From CALZBJ01 sp945619025 (lineage in GTDB: Bacteria; Pseudomonadota; Gammaproteobacteria; Cardiobacteriales; Wohlfahrtiimonadaceae): a DNA stretch of 64,000 nucleotides. Of this stretch, positions 45,709-53,592 are shown piece after piece. How positions within the stretch are numbered: position 1 is the first letter of the stretch; each line of letters begins with the position of its first letter. The notes below the pieces were generated by a model. It searched no databases. It worked only from the letters and a program-made list of their open reading frames with translations, and was not told where the DNA came from. Made by a program: the position numbers and the translations under genes. The stretch lies in NCBI GenBank assembly GCA_945619025.1, contig CALZBJ010000002.1:150380-214379 (forward strand), written 5' to 3'.

Positions 45709-46941
45709 ATGAATATTCTACCTTCAACAACATCATTTATTTTAGATAGTGGTGAACGTTACTGCTTAGTTATAGATCAATTGAATGGATTACCGCTGTA
45801 TCACCCTAATTTGTTTATTACTACTCAGCTGCGAAATAAGTCAGACTCTTTTTCCACAATGGTATCTGCTGCAAATAATTTAGTTGTTTTTTTGAGGTTC
45901 TTGAATGACCGTAGAATTAATCTTGAAGAGAGGATCTTGAGTCGAGTTTTTCTTACGGTTAATGAAATAGATGATCTACGAGACTATACGCAATTAAAGG
46001 CTTTAAGCTTGCCAAGAAAGATACCGAAAAATAAAAGGAGTGTGGATACGCTTGTTAGTCCGATAACTCACTATATGAGGCTGACTACCATTTCGGATTA
46101 TTGTAGATGGTACGCTAATTATTTGATTCGACAACCAAACCTTAATGAATCAAAGCAGATTAAGAGACTTGAATCTCAAATCAAGTCTAGGCGACCTGCA
46201 AAGAAAGGAAGAAATAATAGACAGGACAAGTCTCTCGATGACGAACAGCTTGAAGTATTATTTGAATTGATAAGGATCAACTCAGATTTCAACCCATTTA
46301 GCAAAGATGTTCAGCGTAGGAATAGGCTAATTATTTTGTTGCTATATCATCTTGGTCTTAGGGGTGGTGAGCTTCTTAATCTAAGAATTCAAGATATTGA
46401 CTTTTCTAAAAAAATCTTACGAGTAGTTAGACGAGCAGATGAAAAAAGTGATCCTAGAGTGTTTGAGCCAAACGCTAAAACTTTAGAGCGCATAATTCCT
46501 CTTGGCGATATTTTAGTCAAAGAGTTACATGACTATATAACCCTAGATAGACGCAAAATAAAAAATGCGAAGAAGAATGATTTTTTATTCATAACTCATA
46601 AGTTAGGTCCTACAGTTGGGCAACCGATAACTAAATCTGGTTATTACAAAGTAATCAACGTAGTTAGATCGGTTTCCCCAGATTTATATAAGTTAACAGG
46701 ACATAAGCTACGACATACATGGAATAGAAAGTTTTCAGAAAAAATGGATTCTTTGGACAACGTACCTAGCGAGGAAAAGCAAGAGCAAATGAGATCATTT
46801 CTTATGGGCTGGAAACCTGGTTCTAAAACTGCTGCTATTTACAACAAAAGATATATCGAAGAACAAGCTAAAGCTGCAGCCATTAAATTGCAATCAGACA
46901 TAGGTATAGGCTTGTCGAGTAGGACTTTACGAGATGATTAG
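45709..46941 (+). CDS. Tyrosine recombinase 1 of a three-recombinase module
   Basis: 410-aa tyrosine recombinase. An N-terminal SAM-like core-binding domain precedes a catalytic domain with R218 (GLRGGELLNL), H332-x-x-R335 (GHKLRHTW), the GW segment and nucleophile Tyr near residue 378-382 (AAIYNKRY). All catalytic positions are intact. The last 8 nt ATGATTAG overlap the next gene, indicating translational coupling. Base composition is far more AT-rich than ssb. The trio resembles Tn554 TnpA or RIT (recombinase in trio) elements by layout. Confidence 0.88.
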   Translation: MNILPSTTSFILDSGERYCLVIDQLNGLPLYHPNLFITTQLRNKSDSFSTMVSAANNLVVFLRFLNDRRINLEERILSRVFLTVNEIDDLRDYTQLKALSLPRKIPKNKRSVDTLVSPITHYMRLTTISDYCRWYANYLIRQPNLNESKQIKRLESQIKSRRPAKKGRNNRQDKSLDDEQLEVLFELIRINSDFNPFSKDVQRRNRLIILLLYHLGLRGGELLNLRIQDIDFSKKILRVVRRADEKSDPRVFEPNAKTLERIIPLGDILVKELHDYITLDRRKIKNAKKNDFLFITHKLGPTVGQPITKSGYYKVINVVRSVSPDLYKLTGHKLRHTWNRKFSEKMDSLDNVPSEEKQEQMRSFLMGWKPGSKTAAIYNKRYIEEQAKAAAIKLQSDIGIGLSSRTLRDD

Positions 46942-48520
46942 TATAGTTATAAAAGAAATTAATTTACCAGAAAAAGCTTCTATCAAAGAGGATGGAAGGC
47001 TAAAAGCTAGAGCAAAGGGTTACTATTTTAATCTTTACGATGACAAATGGAAGCTAGATAAAAACAGTACTGTATATTTAAGCAGAATAAAGAAGAAAAT
47101 ATCAGATGAAGTTCAGCTCGAAAGCTTTTTAAAAGTATTGAGTTTCTATGCATCTAACTTATCCCCTGGCTACACAATTCAAATTTCTGAACATCTATTA
47201 CACATGTTTAGGACTAACGGAACATCAGAAATATCCTCTACACAGCTGATTAATTATCGTTACTCACTTCCTAGTAACAGAGAGCATTATTTAGGTACCA
47301 TACGTAGTTTTTTAAATAAATGGTATCAGTTGGGTTATGAAGGTGTTGATGAGAGCATAATTGAACTTCTTTATAGTTGGAGAATAAAGGGGTGCTCAAA
47401 AGGTGATGCGATAAAACGCTTAGACCCTGCTATGGGTCCTCTTAGTGATAATGAACTGAGAGCTTTTAATGAGGGGGCTGTTAGTGCATTTGAGCTTAAT
47501 AAAATTTCTCTTGAACAATTAGCTATTTCCCTAGTTGTTAGTCATACAGGTCGACGTCCGATTCAAGTATCCCAATTAAAAGTTAAAGATATTATGCGTG
47601 GTGTTAATAAAAGAGGAGAAGATTATTATCTCTTGAATATACCTCGTGTTAAGCAAGGGGGTAAGTTTAGAGATTATTTTAAATCATTTGCAACCTCCCA
47701 TGATTTATGGATGGTGCTAAACGCCCAAGCTAATGATGTTATAAAGAGAATCGAGAACATAATCACTTTTCCTATTGATAATAATGTTGAATCTGAATTA
47801 CCTCTATTCCCGGACTACAAGCTATTTGAAAGTATCGACTCTCTCTTTGAGTTAAAAGGCTTATTACAGATGGACAAGTTACATATTCAATCATCTAAAA
47901 TCACAGATATAATTCAATCTGTAGTAGGTATATCTGATATACATTCGGAGAGAACAGGAGCGAAGCTAAATATTCATGCACGTAGATTTAGATACACAAC
48001 AGGTACAAGGGCAGCTCGAGAGGGTTTTGGTGAGCTAGTAATTGCAGAGTTACTTGATCATAGTGATACTCAAAATGCTGGAGTATATATCAAAAATGTT
48101 CCCGAGCATGTTGAGAGTCTTGATAAAGCTGTTGGATTTCAACTAGCACCTTATGCTCAAGCATTTGCTGGTGTTCTAGTTGACTCTGAAGAAGATGCTG
48201 AACGCGGTAATGATCCGAGCAGTAGAATTCGTACTAAGGAAGGATCTGGTATTGGGACATGTGGTGAACATGGTTTCTGTGGTGCGAATATTCCTATTCC
48301 CTGCTATACCTGTATGCATTTTCAACCTTGGTTAGATGGTCCGCATCAGAAGGTATATGGAGATCTTTTAAGCGAAAGAGAACGAGTAAAAAATATTACC
48401 GGCGATATGGAGGTAGCAGCAATATTGGATAGAAGTATCTTAGCTGTAGCTGAGGTAATCTTACGTTGTGAAAAACGTCGTTCCGAGATTGATTTAGAGC
48501 GTGGGGTTAGTTATGAGTAA
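46934..48520 (+). CDS. Tyrosine recombinase 2 with C-terminal Cys cluster
   Basis: 528 aa. The catalytic core shows R207/R208 (SHTGRRPIQVSQL), H348-x-x-R351 (HARRFRYTTGTRA), LDHSD and Tyr385 (GVYIKN). The C-terminus carries a Cys-rich segment, GTCGEHGFCGANIPIPCYTC, suggesting a zinc-binding tail for DNA or partner contact. It overlaps both neighbours by about 8 nt. Not recognised as a named family; grouped with the trio on order and motif. Confidence 0.85.
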   Translation: MISIVIKEINLPEKASIKEDGRLKARAKGYYFNLYDDKWKLDKNSTVYLSRIKKKISDEVQLESFLKVLSFYASNLSPGYTIQISEHLLHMFRTNGTSEISSTQLINYRYSLPSNREHYLGTIRSFLNKWYQLGYEGVDESIIELLYSWRIKGCSKGDAIKRLDPAMGPLSDNELRAFNEGAVSAFELNKISLEQLAISLVVSHTGRRPIQVSQLKVKDIMRGVNKRGEDYYLLNIPRVKQGGKFRDYFKSFATSHDLWMVLNAQANDVIKRIENIITFPIDNNVESELPLFPDYKLFESIDSLFELKGLLQMDKLHIQSSKITDIIQSVVGISDIHSERTGAKLNIHARRFRYTTGTRAAREGFGELVIAELLDHSDTQNAGVYIKNVPEHVESLDKAVGFQLAPYAQAFAGVLVDSEEDAERGNDPSSRIRTKEGSGIGTCGEHGFCGANIPIPCYTCMHFQPWLDGPHQKVYGDLLSERERVKNITGDMEVAAILDRSILAVAEVILRCEKRRSEIDLERGVSYE

Positions 48521-50540
48521 GATCATACAATTCAGGTCTAGATCTGAATTAACTGCAGAAGTGAATTTAGAGTTATTTATTGCTATGTGCAGGGATGAAT
48601 TAACCGTTTTTGGATCTGACTTGAATTGGTACGCTAATGTGTGGCCCAAGCTTGCTGTGTTTGCAAAGTTAGGCGTAAAAACTCGTACTCCAAGCGATAG
48701 CCAAGTAATGGAAAACGATTTCTTGGATTTTGCAAAAGCATACTTTCGTTATCAACAGGGGCACAAGCCGACAGGTACAAAGAATGAGTTAAAGGCGTTA
48801 CGCGCTATTGAGTCAGCACTAGTACAGGAAAATGGTAAGGCGCTTATATCAGGATTATCTATCACTTGTTTAGATGAAGCCGCTCTTTTAGCACGGAATT
48901 ATTATAGTGCAGGAACTGCTTATGCTTGTGGTCGAGAAATTGAAAGATTAGCTAAATTTGTGTCTCAAAATAATCTAATCAATGCAAATCTTAAAGAATG
49001 GGTGAATCCTATTCCAAGACCTTCAGATGTTGTTAAAACTGGCAAAAAGGCTAAAGAAAATAGAGAGAAAAAATTACCTAATGCTAAAGCTTTAGAGGCT
49101 TTAGCAGAGATATTTGCAAGCAACCCTACAGAAAGCCGTGATATCTTTACAACCTCTGTTTTTGCCATGCTCATGTCGGCCCCTTCTCGCATATCTGAAA
49201 TTTTAGCATTGCCTGTCGACTGTGAGGTTACTGAGATGGATAGTAAAGGTATAGAGCGATATGGATGGCGCTTTTATGCCGGCAAAGGGTATGGAAGAGA
49301 TATTAAGTGGATACCTACTGTTATGGTAGAAACAGCAAAAACTGCTGTGAAAAGAGCAAAAGGGCTTTCATTCGAGGCTCGGAAGCTTGCTAAGTGGATA
49401 GAAGAGAATCCTAATAAGTTTTATCGTCATGAAAACTGTCCAGATGTTCTTGATGATGAACCATTAACCGGTGAGCAAGCGTGTCAAGCACTTGGTTTAT
49501 CATATACGAATAAGGATACGGTATATTCTAACCTTAACAATAGAGGCTTAGATCATCATGATGGAGCTAATACTCTAGATAGCTTATGTATGCATCTTAA
49601 CGACAGACTTCCTAAAAGCTTTCCGTGGTTAGATGAAGAAAAAGGAATTAAGTTCTCGAACGCACTTTTCGTATTAAATAAGAACCAATTCCATGGCAAT
49701 CGCCCGCGACTGTTAACTGAGCTTATGGCACCAGATGCTAACTTTTTTAATAATGATATTGGCACACGACCAAACTTAGGTAAAGCGTATAAAAATATTT
49801 TTGATAGACATGAATACTATGGTGATAATGGAGAACGATTGAAAATAACATCACATCAGGCAAGGCATTTACTAAATACGATTGCCCAACTTGGTGGATT
49901 ATCTAACCTAGAAATAGCCAAGTGGTCTGGAAGGGCTAATGTTAATCAAAATCGTACCTATAACCATATGACAGAGTATGAATTAGTGTCTATGGCTGAG
50001 AGCATAGATCCATCAAAGTCCTTATATGGACCATTAGGAGAGGTTAAAAAGCACCTACCTGTTACATCTCAGGAATTTAATACACTAGAGCAAGCTGCTG
50101 TACATGTAACAGAGTATGGCTACTGTGTGCATGACTATACTATGAGCCCTTGTGAAAAATTTAGAGATTGTATTAACTGCACTGAACAGGTTTGTATCAA
50201 AGGAGATGATGTTAAGCTTTTAAGAATGAAGGAGAGGTTGGCTCACATTGAAGATCTTGTCTCGAAAGCCCAAAAATCGTATGAAGAAGAGGATTACGGA
50301 TCGGATAGGTGGCTTGATTACCAACTTAAAACATCTAAAAGGCTTAAAGAGCTTATTGAGATTTTAGAAAATCCATCTATTGGAAATGGTGCGCAAGTTA
50401 AGCTACGCGGAAGTGATTTCTCACAATTGCAACGAGTAGCAAAGAAAAAGTCAATATCTGTTATAGATAATGAAAATAAGAAAGATGAAAGTTTCATTTT
50501 AGAAGACTTAACGAGTTTGCTAGGAGGTGGTTTTGGCTAA
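48513..50540 (+). CDS. Tyrosine recombinase 3, large, with C-terminal Cys-rich region
   Basis: About 675 aa from the ATG at 48513. This start gives the same 8-nt overlap (ATGAGTAA) as the upstream junction. A GTG at 48501 is possible. The catalytic domain shows R226 (SAPSRISEILAL), H448-x-x-R451 (SHQARHLLN), WSGR and Tyr483 (NRTYNHMT). The tail contains YCVHDYTMSPCEKFRDCINC and a further Cys, followed by coiled-coil. It resembles Tn554 TnpB-type large recombinases. The protein ends with EDLTSLLGGGFG. Confidence 0.85.
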   Translation: MSKIIQFRSRSELTAEVNLELFIAMCRDELTVFGSDLNWYANVWPKLAVFAKLGVKTRTPSDSQVMENDFLDFAKAYFRYQQGHKPTGTKNELKALRAIESALVQENGKALISGLSITCLDEAALLARNYYSAGTAYACGREIERLAKFVSQNNLINANLKEWVNPIPRPSDVVKTGKKAKENREKKLPNAKALEALAEIFASNPTESRDIFTTSVFAMLMSAPSRISEILALPVDCEVTEMDSKGIERYGWRFYAGKGYGRDIKWIPTVMVETAKTAVKRAKGLSFEARKLAKWIEENPNKFYRHENCPDVLDDEPLTGEQACQALGLSYTNKDTVYSNLNNRGLDHHDGANTLDSLCMHLNDRLPKSFPWLDEEKGIKFSNALFVLNKNQFHGNRPRLLTELMAPDANFFNNDIGTRPNLGKAYKNIFDRHEYYGDNGERLKITSHQARHLLNTIAQLGGLSNLEIAKWSGRANVNQNRTYNHMTEYELVSMAESIDPSKSLYGPLGEVKKHLPVTSQEFNTLEQAAVHVTEYGYCVHDYTMSPCEKFRDCINCTEQVCIKGDDVKLLRMKERLAHIEDLVSKAQKSYEEEDYGSDRWLDYQLKTSKRLKELIEILENPSIGNGAQVKLRGSDFSQLQRVAKKKSISVIDNENKKDESFILEDLTSLLGGGFG

Positions 50541-50952
50541 ACATCTTAACAGGCAAGATATTGAGGCTATTGTAAATTTAATTCGTGGTTGGGATGAACC
50601 TAAAATTACGTGGTCTGCGATTTGCGACGAAGCAGAGTCTTTAGTAGGGAAGAGACCTACCAGACAATCTTTAAGCGCACAGGAGGCTATTAAAGACGCA
50701 TATCAATCCAAAAAAGATTCGATTAAGGGTAAAGCACCTGCAAAACCTAGGCCAGCCAGTTTAAACGCAGCTGCTTCAAGAATAGCTAATCTAGAAGCGG
50801 AGGTAGCAGAGCTAAAGGAACAAAATAGGAGGTATAAGCAGATGTTTGTTGTATGGCAGTACAATGCATACAAGCGCGGTATGACCGAGGATAGTTTAAA
50901 TGCCGCTATGCCTAAGATTGATCGAGAAAGATCTGACGAATCAGTACGCTGA
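50533..50952 (+). CDS. Small coiled-coil accessory protein of the recombinase module
   Basis: About 139 aa from the TTG at 50533. AGGAGG lies 5 nt upstream, and the overlap with the previous gene (TTGGCTAA) is 8 nt, as at the other junctions. The GTG at 50527 overlaps the Shine-Dalgarno. An N-terminal helical domain (VNLIRGWDEPKITWSAICDE) precedes a basic linker and a coiled-coil (LEAEVAELKEQNRRY). TnpC of Tn554, and the small protein of gamma-mobile-trio islands, occupy the same position, but homology cannot be judged by eye. Confidence 0.75.
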   Translation: MAKHLNRQDIEAIVNLIRGWDEPKITWSAICDEAESLVGKRPTRQSLSAQEAIKDAYQSKKDSIKGKAPAKPRPASLNAAASRIANLEAEVAELKEQNRRYKQMFVVWQYNAYKRGMTEDSLNAAMPKIDRERSDESVR

Positions 50953-50990
50953 AGTATATTTAAAGTGAAAAGGTAAAGGTAAAGGAACTC

Positions 50991-52043
50991 ATGAAGGATA
51001 AATATTCATATAAAGATGCTGAAGCTACTAGTACAGTAGGAAGAGCAAGTAAATTGCTCGATGATAGTTTAAACGATGATTTAAGTAGTTTTCAGCAGGA
51101 TGGAATTCATTTATATCATGGAAATGTTTTAGATTTCTATGACAATTGGGATACTCCAAATATTATAATTTCTGACGGGGCATATGGAGTTCTTGGTTTT
51201 CAAGGTGATACTGCTGATCATAAGACTTTAGCTAATTGGTATGAAGAGCATATAGCAGCATGGAGCAGAGCTGCTAAACCTTTTACAAGTCTATGGTTTT
51301 GGAATACGGAAGTAGGTTGGGCTACAATTCATCCCATACTAGAGTCGTATGGATGGAAGTACGTTAACTTAAATATTTGGGACAAGGGCAAAGCTCATAT
51401 AGCTGGTAATGTAAATACTAAAACTATTAGAAGATTTCCAGTAGTTACAGAGGTTTGTGGATATTACGTATTTGAAGCGAAAATTGAAGGGAAAGAACTT
51501 AAGAAGTGGTTATACGATGAGTGGAAGAGGACTGGTCTTCCGCTTAATAGAGCTAATGAAGCTTGCAATGTAAAAAATGTAGCTACAAGAAAATATTTGG
51601 ATCAAGGACATCTATGGTACTTTCCCCCAGTTGATATGTTCGTAAAAATGGTGGAATATGCTAACTTACATGGAAAAGCAGATGGTAAACCATATTTCTC
51701 AGTTGATGGAGAGTTTCCATTAACTGCTGGTGAATGGAGTAAAATGAGAAGCACTTTTAATTGTCCCATGGGCTTTACTAACGTATGGAATAGAAAGCCA
51801 TTGGCCGGTAAAGAAAGGATCAAAGCACCAAAATTTAACTCTAAAGCTGCACATCTGAATCAAAAGCCTTTGGATCTAATGAAGCTAATAATTGAAACTA
51901 GTAGTGAGCCTGGAGATGTTGTATGGGAGCCTTTTGGAGGGTTGTTTTCAGCTTCATTAGCGGCTAAAGAATTAGGAAGGGTTTCGTATTCTGCAGAAGT
52001 AGTTCCTGCTATCTATAACCTAGGGAGGAATAGATTCATTTAA
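50991..52043 (+). CDS. Type II DNA methyltransferase (N4/N6 class)
   Basis: 350-aa amino-methyltransferase. The motif IV segment is IIISDGAYGVLGF (residues 58-70), with DGAY where most N-MTases have DPPY or SPPY. Motif X/I is near the C-terminus, KPLDLMKLIIETS, then EPFGGLFSASLAA (313-325), an order expected for the beta-type class. It probably protects sites cut by the convergent nuclease gene, whose end it overlaps by 4 bp. The target sequence cannot be predicted. Confidence 0.82.
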   Translation: MKDKYSYKDAEATSTVGRASKLLDDSLNDDLSSFQQDGIHLYHGNVLDFYDNWDTPNIIISDGAYGVLGFQGDTADHKTLANWYEEHIAAWSRAAKPFTSLWFWNTEVGWATIHPILESYGWKYVNLNIWDKGKAHIAGNVNTKTIRRFPVVTEVCGYYVFEAKIEGKELKKWLYDEWKRTGLPLNRANEACNVKNVATRKYLDQGHLWYFPPVDMFVKMVEYANLHGKADGKPYFSVDGEFPLTAGEWSKMRSTFNCPMGFTNVWNRKPLAGKERIKAPKFNSKAAHLNQKPLDLMKLIIETSSEPGDVVWEPFGGLFSASLAAKELGRVSYSAEVVPAIYNLGRNRFI

Positions 52044-52966
52044 TTCGTAAGCGTAATTTTTAGAGCCTGAACTAATTTATTAATAATTAGTTCAGTATTA
52101 TTACTTGTTAATATTCTTCTCCACTCATCAATAGTTTGACCATGAAAATAGGTTTGCATAACTTCGGATTTGAACTGTGCTATTTCAGGATTTTTAATTC
52201 TATCAATTTTTGCGAAGTTAGTATCCAGTCTATAATTATACTTCTGACTTAAGGATCTAAGCCTTAATTGATAATCTACTGAAGAGCTATAAGGTTTGCC
52301 CTCCAATCCCCATGATTTAACGATCTTTTTAGCTTCTTCTAGTTCTGTTTCATTTCCTTGGAATTTGAGGCCATTCATATTAGTCTGTTGTAAGTTACTA
52401 GTCCTTAAAGTGGTATCTTCTGGTTCTAATACTAAGTAGTCAGGAGGATTATTATAGTGATTATCTCTAGAATAAGCTATTTTAGAAGCTGGTATAGAGA
52501 CTGCTTTAATAATAAGTGGTCTGCCAAATATAATAAACTCAGGTAACCAAGCTATTAAAGCTACATTAGTTTGGTCATATAAAAAATGAGTTTGGCTGTC
52601 TTTAAATCTAGCAGTTATTTCAGTAGAGAATGGAAACCAAGCCTTTACTTCCATACCTGGTAGTGGATCAAGAGGTGTATTATTTTGGGAGTGAGGATTT
52701 TCCCTAAAAATAGTGTCTGGAAATCCTGGATCTTGCCGGTACCACTTGCCTATATCTCTATATTGAGAGTATTCATTTAAGAAGTCACAGACTTGGAATT
52801 CAATCATATTTCCTACTAAAGGTGACAGCTTGGAAATAGTTTTACTCAAACTCATTACTGATTGGACCGAGTCCGGCTGTTTCACTTCAATTACGTCAAA
52901 GACATGATGGTTTAGCCTGTATAAGTTCGCATTAGCTTCTTGTAGTATATCTCTATAATTTACCAT
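52040..52966 (-). CDS. Type II restriction endonuclease, PD-(D/E)xK
   Basis: 308 aa. A PD-D/ExK core is visible: PD84 (GFPDTIF), then E106-V-K108 (PGMEVKAW), with an upstream Glu57. Its tail-to-tail pairing with the methyltransferase indicates a type II R-M system. The ATG at 52966 lies inside the last codons of an XRE-type gene (14-nt overlap), the usual controller-to-nuclease coupling. That controller is disrupted, so control of the nuclease is probably altered. No specific isoschizomer was recognised. Confidence 0.75.
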   Translation of the reverse strand: MVNYRDILQEANANLYRLNHHVFDVIEVKQPDSVQSVMSLSKTISKLSPLVGNMIEFQVCDFLNEYSQYRDIGKWYRQDPGFPDTIFRENPHSQNNTPLDPLPGMEVKAWFPFSTEITARFKDSQTHFLYDQTNVALIAWLPEFIIFGRPLIIKAVSIPASKIAYSRDNHYNNPPDYLVLEPEDTTLRTSNLQQTNMNGLKFQGNETELEEAKKIVKSWGLEGKPYSSSVDYQLRLRSLSQKYNYRLDTNFAKIDRIKNPEIAQFKSEVMQTYFHGQTIDEWRRILTSNNTELIINKLVQALKITLTN

Positions 52967-53112
52967 CGGACTTCAACTTTTTTATTATTTCTTCTGCCTC
53001 AATATTTAATGCTTCGCAAACAGCTAGAAACTCAACTACCGAGAGTAGTTTTTCCCCACTCTCATACTTAGATACATAAGACTGAGGTTTTCTAATTTTG
53101 GTAGCTAAATTA
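52953..53112 (-). pseudogene. Remnant of XRE-type controller (C) gene upstream of the nuclease
   Basis: In frame on the minus strand, the final 52 codons read as a Cro/C1-type HTH end: LATKIRKPQSYVSKYESGEK followed by LLSVVEFLAVCEALNIEAEE and a short tail. The stop TAG at 52953-52955 lies 14 nt inside the nuclease gene. The 5' part is missing: a 126-bp inverted-repeat element sits at 53113 and no N-terminal HTH helix was found beyond it. Confidence 0.75.
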
Positions 53113-53238
53113 GGGTCTGTTGAACATTGGTGTGTAACTTACTGTTTTTAAAGATTATGATGAGTTTGCTGAAAGTCGTCATAATCGATATATTTTCAGT
53201 AGGTTATAGTTACTAATTTTTGAATGTTCAACAGACCC
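53113..53238. mobile_element. 126-bp MITE with 16-bp perfect terminal inverted repeats
   Basis: Ends are GGGTCTGTTGAACATT and AATGTTCAACAGACCC, a perfect 16-bp inverted pair. With flanking ATTA/TAAT the symmetry extends to 20 bp, so the target duplication could be TA or TTA/TAA. No ORF is inside. It is a non-autonomous element, probably mobilised by an IS5- or IS630-type transposase (family assignment is a guess). It interrupts the controller gene. Confidence 0.82.
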
Positions 53239-53468
53239 TAATTATTGGTAACTAGTAGACCATTATTTGCTCTATCAAAGATGTTAATAGATCAATTGAT
53301 ATTAATCTTTGGATGAATCAAAAACAGCTCTCAGAATTTTTTGACACCTCTAAACAAAACATCAGTAATCATGTTGAAAGTATCTTTGAAGACCGAGAAT
53401 TACTGGAGTCGTCAGTTGTCAAAGAATACTTGACAACTGGAGCTGATGGGACGTTTTACTTTTGGTAA
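53239..53468 (+). pseudogene. Truncated RhuM-family gene
   Basis: The frame containing ATG 53313 encodes LWMNQKQLSEFFDTSKQNIS, then HVESIFEDRELLESSVVKEY and LTTGADG before a stop at 53466. This is the N-terminal HTH-like region of virulence RhuM proteins, which are normally several hundred residues long. RhuM genes are common inside type I R-M loci, which fits the hsdM gene 124 bp downstream. No continuation in another frame was recognised. Confidence 0.65.
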
Positions 53469-53592
53469 AGTGTCTATAGATCTACGATATGGGGTTATTA
53501 CTTCAGCAATTAATAAGATAGATATTTTGCTATGATACGAATAGAACATAGTATTTGAAGTGTATAAATTTATTAAGAGGAAGTATTTTTTT

